DNA from: an uncultured Eubacteriales bacterium
GTDB lineage: Bacteria > Bacillota > Clostridia > Lachnospirales > Lachnospiraceae
Length of the DNA: 17,509 nt
Direction of reading: 5' to 3'
Assembly: GCA_949286775.1 (NCBI GenBank)
Contig: CASEDW010000137.1
Location: 1-17,509 of the forward strand
Below the pieces are notes generated by a model. It saw nothing but the letters and a program-made list of their open reading frames with translations. It did no database searches and was not told where the DNA came from. The first letter of the stretch is position 1. Every line of letters starts with the position of its first letter. Shown here one piece after another: positions 15,001-17,509 of the stretch. Made by a program: the position numbers and the translations under genes.

Positions 15001-16513
15001 CCTGAGGATTTACAAATGTGGAAAATCTTGAAACAATTTTTTTATTTTCGATACGTACCGCGCCTATTTCGATTATCTTCGCTTTTTCAGGGGAAAATCC
15101 CGTCGTTTCTATATCAAATACTACATACGCGTCGTCAAGGCTCTGTCCTTTGGAACCTGACACCATATCCTCTTTATCGTCAACGAGATATATCTCGCAG
15201 CCGTATATGACTTTAAACGGCGCTGAAACTTTTTTCAGTTCATCTTTAGTCGCCTCAGGATGCTCTTCGGCATACTTGCTTCTGTAGGCTTTATCTATGT
15301 CCTGCATCGCGTGATTCGCCTCAGGAAACGCCTGCACAACGCCGTGATCTGTGATCGCGATAGCCGGATGACCCCACTCGTATGCCCTTTTTACAAGAGT
15401 CGCTGCGTCTGTTACGCCGTCCATATCGCTCATCTTGGAGTGACAGTGAAGTTCTATTCTCTTTTTCAGGGCATTGTCTTTTCTTGTGTCCCTGAAATCT
15501 GAGATCTTCTTGATTCCGCCCACAAAAGAAATGCTCATTTCTTTCGAAAATGTATCCATTGCCGCTTTTCCTTTAAGCTTTACGAACATTCCCGATTTAA
15601 GCTGGGAGCCAAGAATCTCAAATTTTTCCGGCGGCAGAAAAAGCTTTACAGATATCGTATCCGTGAAATCCGTGATAGTAAACATAAAGAGAATTTTTCC
15701 TGATTTTAATTCCCTTGAATCAGTCGATAATATCTTACCTCTGATGACAACGTCAGACGTTCCTTCGGTGATATCTGATATCGAAATCGAATCTTCTATA
15801 ACGTCATATCCATAGATAATATTGGGATCTCTCGGTTTTTCACTCGCTCTGTTTTTCTTAAATCCATTTACTTCCTGTTTTTCTTTTTCCGAAGATTTGC
15901 TGTCATTATTTTTTTCTGTTCCGACGTGGGAAGATATTTCTTTGATCTGCTCTTTAATCTTTCTTAAGTCTTCCTCTTTTTTCGCCTGCCTGTCCTCTTC
16001 GCTTATCTTCGCGTAATCGACGCAGAACTTTATATTGAAATTAGCGCGCCTGTTCATTACTTCTTCCATGTAATCAAGGAGCTCTTCTTCTTTTTGTTTG
16101 TAAATCGCCGCGTCAGGCAATGTTATATGCATTTCTTCATCGTCAAAAGAAACGGAGGCATTATAAAAAAGATGAGACAATATATGGCTTTTCTCATCCA
16201 GTTCATATTTCATGCTCTTTTTATAATTATCGAAAAATGATTCGGGCGTATATTGTTCCGAAAGATAAAATACCTCTTTTATTCTTATCGAGATCACATA
16301 TTCCCTGAACAGCTGGTTTTTGATCATATTCTGAAGCTTATCAAGTTTTTTTCTGTTGAGCCACTGATGCGAACTTATATAAATGCTCAGAACATCCCTG
16401 TCCCTGCTCAGCGCAACTCTGTAGACTTGCATCAGATCAGCGATCTTCGATAATTCATCATCTAATTTAAGGGTTGTAAAAACTTCTTTAAAATTTCTGA
16501 CGATATCAGCCAT
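12032..16513 (-). CDS. polC: DNA polymerase III alpha subunit, Gram-positive type (PolC)
   Basis: The 1493-residue replicative polymerase is slightly longer than Bacillus PolC. Its layout is an N-terminal domain (1-165), a Lys/Glu-rich linker (about 170-225), an OB fold (about 250-335), then the PHP domain (about 353-455, with LHCHSKMSDMDG and ITDHG) split by an inserted DnaQ-like 3'-5' proofreading exonuclease (about 460-630). That exonuclease has FDIETTGF (D467, E469), AHNAGFD and HRAVDDAE. A zinc-binding insert has C954, C957, C974, C983 and C986. Polymerase motifs include GSRGSVGSS, PDIDLNFSGE (catalytic D1012 and D1014) and LKLDILGHDD (D1137). It synthesises DNA and proofreads in one chain at the replication fork. 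ATG 16513 is chosen because AAGGA (16519-16523) lies 5 bases upstream and the ispG stop is 1 base away; ATG 16534 would add 7 residues and overlap ispG. It is cotranscribed with ispG and ends at the bidirectional terminator. Confidence 0.97.
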   Translation of the reverse strand: MADIVRNFKEVFTTLKLDDELSKIADLMQVYRVALSRDRDVLSIYISSHQWLNRKKLDKLQNMIKNQLFREYVISIRIKEVFYLSEQYTPESFFDNYKKSMKYELDEKSHILSHLFYNASVSFDDEEMHITLPDAAIYKQKEEELLDYMEEVMNRRANFNIKFCVDYAKISEEDRQAKKEEDLRKIKEQIKEISSHVGTEKNNDSKSSEKEKQEVNGFKKNRASEKPRDPNIIYGYDVIEDSISISDITEGTSDVVIRGKILSTDSRELKSGKILFMFTITDFTDTISVKLFLPPEKFEILGSQLKSGMFVKLKGKAAMDTFSKEMSISFVGGIKKISDFRDTRKDNALKKRIELHCHSKMSDMDGVTDAATLVKRAYEWGHPAIAITDHGVVQAFPEANHAMQDIDKAYRSKYAEEHPEATKDELKKVSAPFKVIYGCEIYLVDDKEDMVSGSKGQSLDDAYVVFDIETTGFSPEKAKIIEIGAVRIENKKIVSRFSTFVNPQVPVPLKIETLTGINDSMLINQRTIDEILPEFMEFCKGAVLVAHNAGFDTSFIKKNCNDLGLEYDFTVVDTVSLSRFLIPQLNRFKLDTVAKHLGVVLNNHHRAVDDAECTAHIFLKLCGILNERGIETLDELNEKAEYSPDTIRHMPTSHAVVLVKNETGRVNLYRLVSQSHLTYYFRRPRVPKTVFEKYREGLIIGTACDAGELYKAILRGASDQELAALVDFYDYLEIQPLGNCKHLIENENEDSVTSNDDLIRINKKIVALGEEFNKPVVATCDVHFIDPEDEIYRRIIMAGQGFKDADEQAPLYLRTTDEMLSEFDYLGSEKANEVVIENPQKIADMIEKISPIRAGKFPPVIENSDTDLRNICYNEAHRIYGPDLPEVVVNRLERELNSIISNGYAVMYIIAQKLVWKSNEDGYLVGSRGSVGSSFVATMAGITEVNPLSAHYLCPNCHYCDFDSEEVKAYSGRCGSDMPDKLCPNCGTPLQKLGFDIPFETFLGFKGNKEPDIDLNFSGEYQSNAHKYTEVIFGEGQTFKAGTIGTLADKTAYGFVKKYYEERGISKRTCEIERIVSGCTGIRRTTGQHPGGIIVLPHGEDINSFTPVQHPANDINSDIITTHFDYHSIDENLLKLDILGHDDPTMIRMLEDITGTDAKKVPLDEPKVMSLFRSTEALGIKPSDIGGCPLGCLGIPEFGTDFVIQMLIDTKPSSFSDLIRISGLSHGTDVWIGNAKELIAQGKATISTAICTRDDIMIYLIGKGLESERSFKIMEAVRKGQVAKKKCADWPEWKQDMLDHGVPDWYIWSCEKIKYMFPKAHAAAYVMMAYRIAWYKIYYPLAYYAAYFSIRASAINYDIMCRGEDRLLQFMDDYESRMNELSKKEQDTYKDMKIVREMYARGFDFVPVDIYEADAHRFTIKDGKLMPSLDSIDGLGDKAADAVVAAAAEGKFISQDDFRSRTKVSKTIIEYLVKTGILSGLPESDQISLFEIM

Positions 16514-16514
16514 T

Positions 16515-17509
16515 TTATTCCTTCCAATTATCAAGTTCCTGTTTTAACGCCGCGAGCAATTCGCTTTCAGGAACTTTCCTGAGTATTTCTCCTTTTTTAA
16601 ACAGGAGACCTTCATGTATACCTCCGGCAACTCCGAGATCAGCTTCTCTTGCTTCGCCCGGTCCGTTTACCGCGCATCCCATAACGGCTACCTTTATGTC
16701 ATAAGGATACTTTAAAACAAGGTTTTCTACTTCATTTGCAAGTTTTATCAGATCAATCTGCGTTCTTCCGCATGTGGGACAAGATACTACATCTATTCCG
16801 CCTTTTCTTAATCCCAGCGTCTTTAATATCAGTTTTGCGGTTTTGATCTCTTCAACCGGATCGGCTGAAAGAGATACCCTTATCGTATCTCCGATACCCT
16901 GGTACATTATCATGCTTAAGCCGGCCGCCGATTTCACGCTTCCCGAAAATACCGTGCCGGTTTCAGTTATTCCCACATGAAGCGGATATCTTGTCTGTTT
17001 CGCTATCATTTCATGGGCTTTGACGCACATTAAAACATCTGATGATTTAATGCTTATTACAAGATTGTCGTAACCCATATCTTCGATCATTTTTACCTTA
17101 TCGAGGGCGCTTTCAACCAACGCGTCGGCGCAGACATGGCCGTATTTTTCTATGAGTTTTTTTTCTACAGAGCCGCTGTTTACACCGACTCTTATGGGGA
17201 TGTTCCGCTCTTTCGCGACATCTACGACAGCTCTGACTTTTTCGATTCCTCCGATATTTCCGGGGTTTATCCTTATTTTGTCGGCTCCGTTTTCGATGGC
17301 CTTTATAGCAAGCCTGTAGTCAAAATGTATGTCGGCTACGAGGGGGATAGAGATTTCTTTCTTAATCTCTTTTAAAGCTGCTGCGGCTTCTTCATCGGGA
17401 ACGGCGCATCTGATTATCTCGCAGCCCGCTTCTTCCAGTCTCTTTATCTGTTCGACAGTTGATTTTACATCCTGGGTTTTTGTATTTGTCATAGACTGGA
17501 TCAGCACCG
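16515..17509 (-). CDS. ispG: 4-hydroxy-3-methylbut-2-enyl-diphosphate synthase (IspG/GcpE), 5' end cut by window
   Basis: The frame is open to the right edge, so the first residues are missing; 331 codons are wholly or partly visible. It begins within the family's conserved V-L-I-Q-S-M-T-N-T, and the apparent GTG start at 17507 is an internal Val. The TIM-barrel half includes VADIHFDYRLA and KIRINPGNIG. The C-terminal Fe-S half has the three cluster cysteines in SCPTCGRTQ (C243, C246 of the visible part) and VMGCAVNGPGEA (C278), followed by the catalytic Glu (E285). IspG performs the penultimate step of the MEP isoprenoid pathway, reductive opening of methylerythritol cyclodiphosphate to HMBPP. 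Its end carries the ribosome binding site of polC and the two are one base apart. The family commonly lies behind dxr and rseP in Clostridia; those genes would be beyond the edge. Confidence 0.97.
   Translation of the reverse strand, partial: VLIQSMTNTKTQDVKSTVEQIKRLEEAGCEIIRCAVPDEEAAAALKEIKKEISIPLVADIHFDYRLAIKAIENGADKIRINPGNIGGIEKVRAVVDVAKERNIPIRVGVNSGSVEKKLIEKYGHVCADALVESALDKVKMIEDMGYDNLVISIKSSDVLMCVKAHEMIAKQTRYPLHVGITETGTVFSGSVKSAAGLSMIMYQGIGDTIRVSLSADPVEEIKTAKLILKTLGLRKGGIDVVSCPTCGRTQIDLIKLANEVENLVLKYPYDIKVAVMGCAVNGPGEAREADLGVAGGIHEGLLFKKGEILRKVPESELLAALKQELDNWKE

Noticed and set aside
12266..16453. Numerous plus-strand open frames within polC
   Set aside because: All lie opposite conserved polymerase, exonuclease or PHP motifs and show no start signals or recognisable domains.
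16514..16534. Upstream ATG giving PolC seven extra residues
   Set aside because: It overlaps the conserved ispG end, while ATG 16513 has AAGGA at the right distance and 1-base spacing from the ispG stop.
17507..17509. Apparent start of IspG at 17507
   Set aside because: This is a GTG inside the conserved V-L-I-Q-S-M-T-N-T segment; the gene simply continues beyond the window.

Overview
The window looks like core chromosome from a member of the Bacillota, most likely an anaerobic clostridial species. This rests on the Gram-positive-type replicative polymerase PolC sitting directly behind ispG (a common clostridial arrangement), together with MutS2, a YhaM-type exoribonuclease, an RlmD-type rRNA methyltransferase, AGGAGG-like ribosome binding sites, moderately AT-rich DNA and an iron-sulfur old-yellow-enzyme-family reductase typical of anaerobes. 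Family or genus cannot be assigned by eye. Coding density is very high: no gene-free stretch exceeds about 220 bases, and I see no rRNA, tRNA, CRISPR array, insertion sequence or phage gene.

Layout. (1) 1-1386 (-): an Fe-S flavoenzyme of the NADH:flavin oxidoreductase / 2,4-dienoyl-CoA reductase family, cut by the left edge, divergent from (2) 1604-2635 (+), a MerR-family regulator with a long unrecognised C-terminal region. The 217-base gap holds a 19-bp-spaced promoter for the reductase and a perfect 15-base palindrome in the regulator's leader. (3) 2647-3477 (-): an ADP-ribosylglycohydrolase, convergent with the regulator and only 11 bases from it. (4) 7265 down to 3584 (-): a three-gene operon encoding a membrane-anchored HtrA-like protein that has lost its catalytic triad, a YhaM-like 3'-5' exoribonuclease and a 23S rRNA m5U methyltransferase, with a near-consensus promoter at 7375-7404. 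(5) 7405-11931 (+): mutS2, an OmpR-type response regulator and its histidine kinase, tightly packed and probably one transcript, ending at a strong bidirectional terminator (11975-12021). (6) 16513 down to 12032 (-): polC, and 17509 down to 16515 (-): ispG, whose 5' end lies outside the window.

Functionally most of the window is housekeeping: replication (PolC), isoprenoid synthesis (IspG), ribosome/DNA quality control (MutS2), RNA turnover and rRNA modification. The accessory part is the left 3.5 kb: the reductase/regulator pair and the ADP-ribosylglycohydrolase. I do not see a convincing new multi-gene system. The observations most worth a second look are the HtrA-like pseudoprotease heading an RNA-enzyme operon, and the regulatory architecture between the reductase and the MerR gene.
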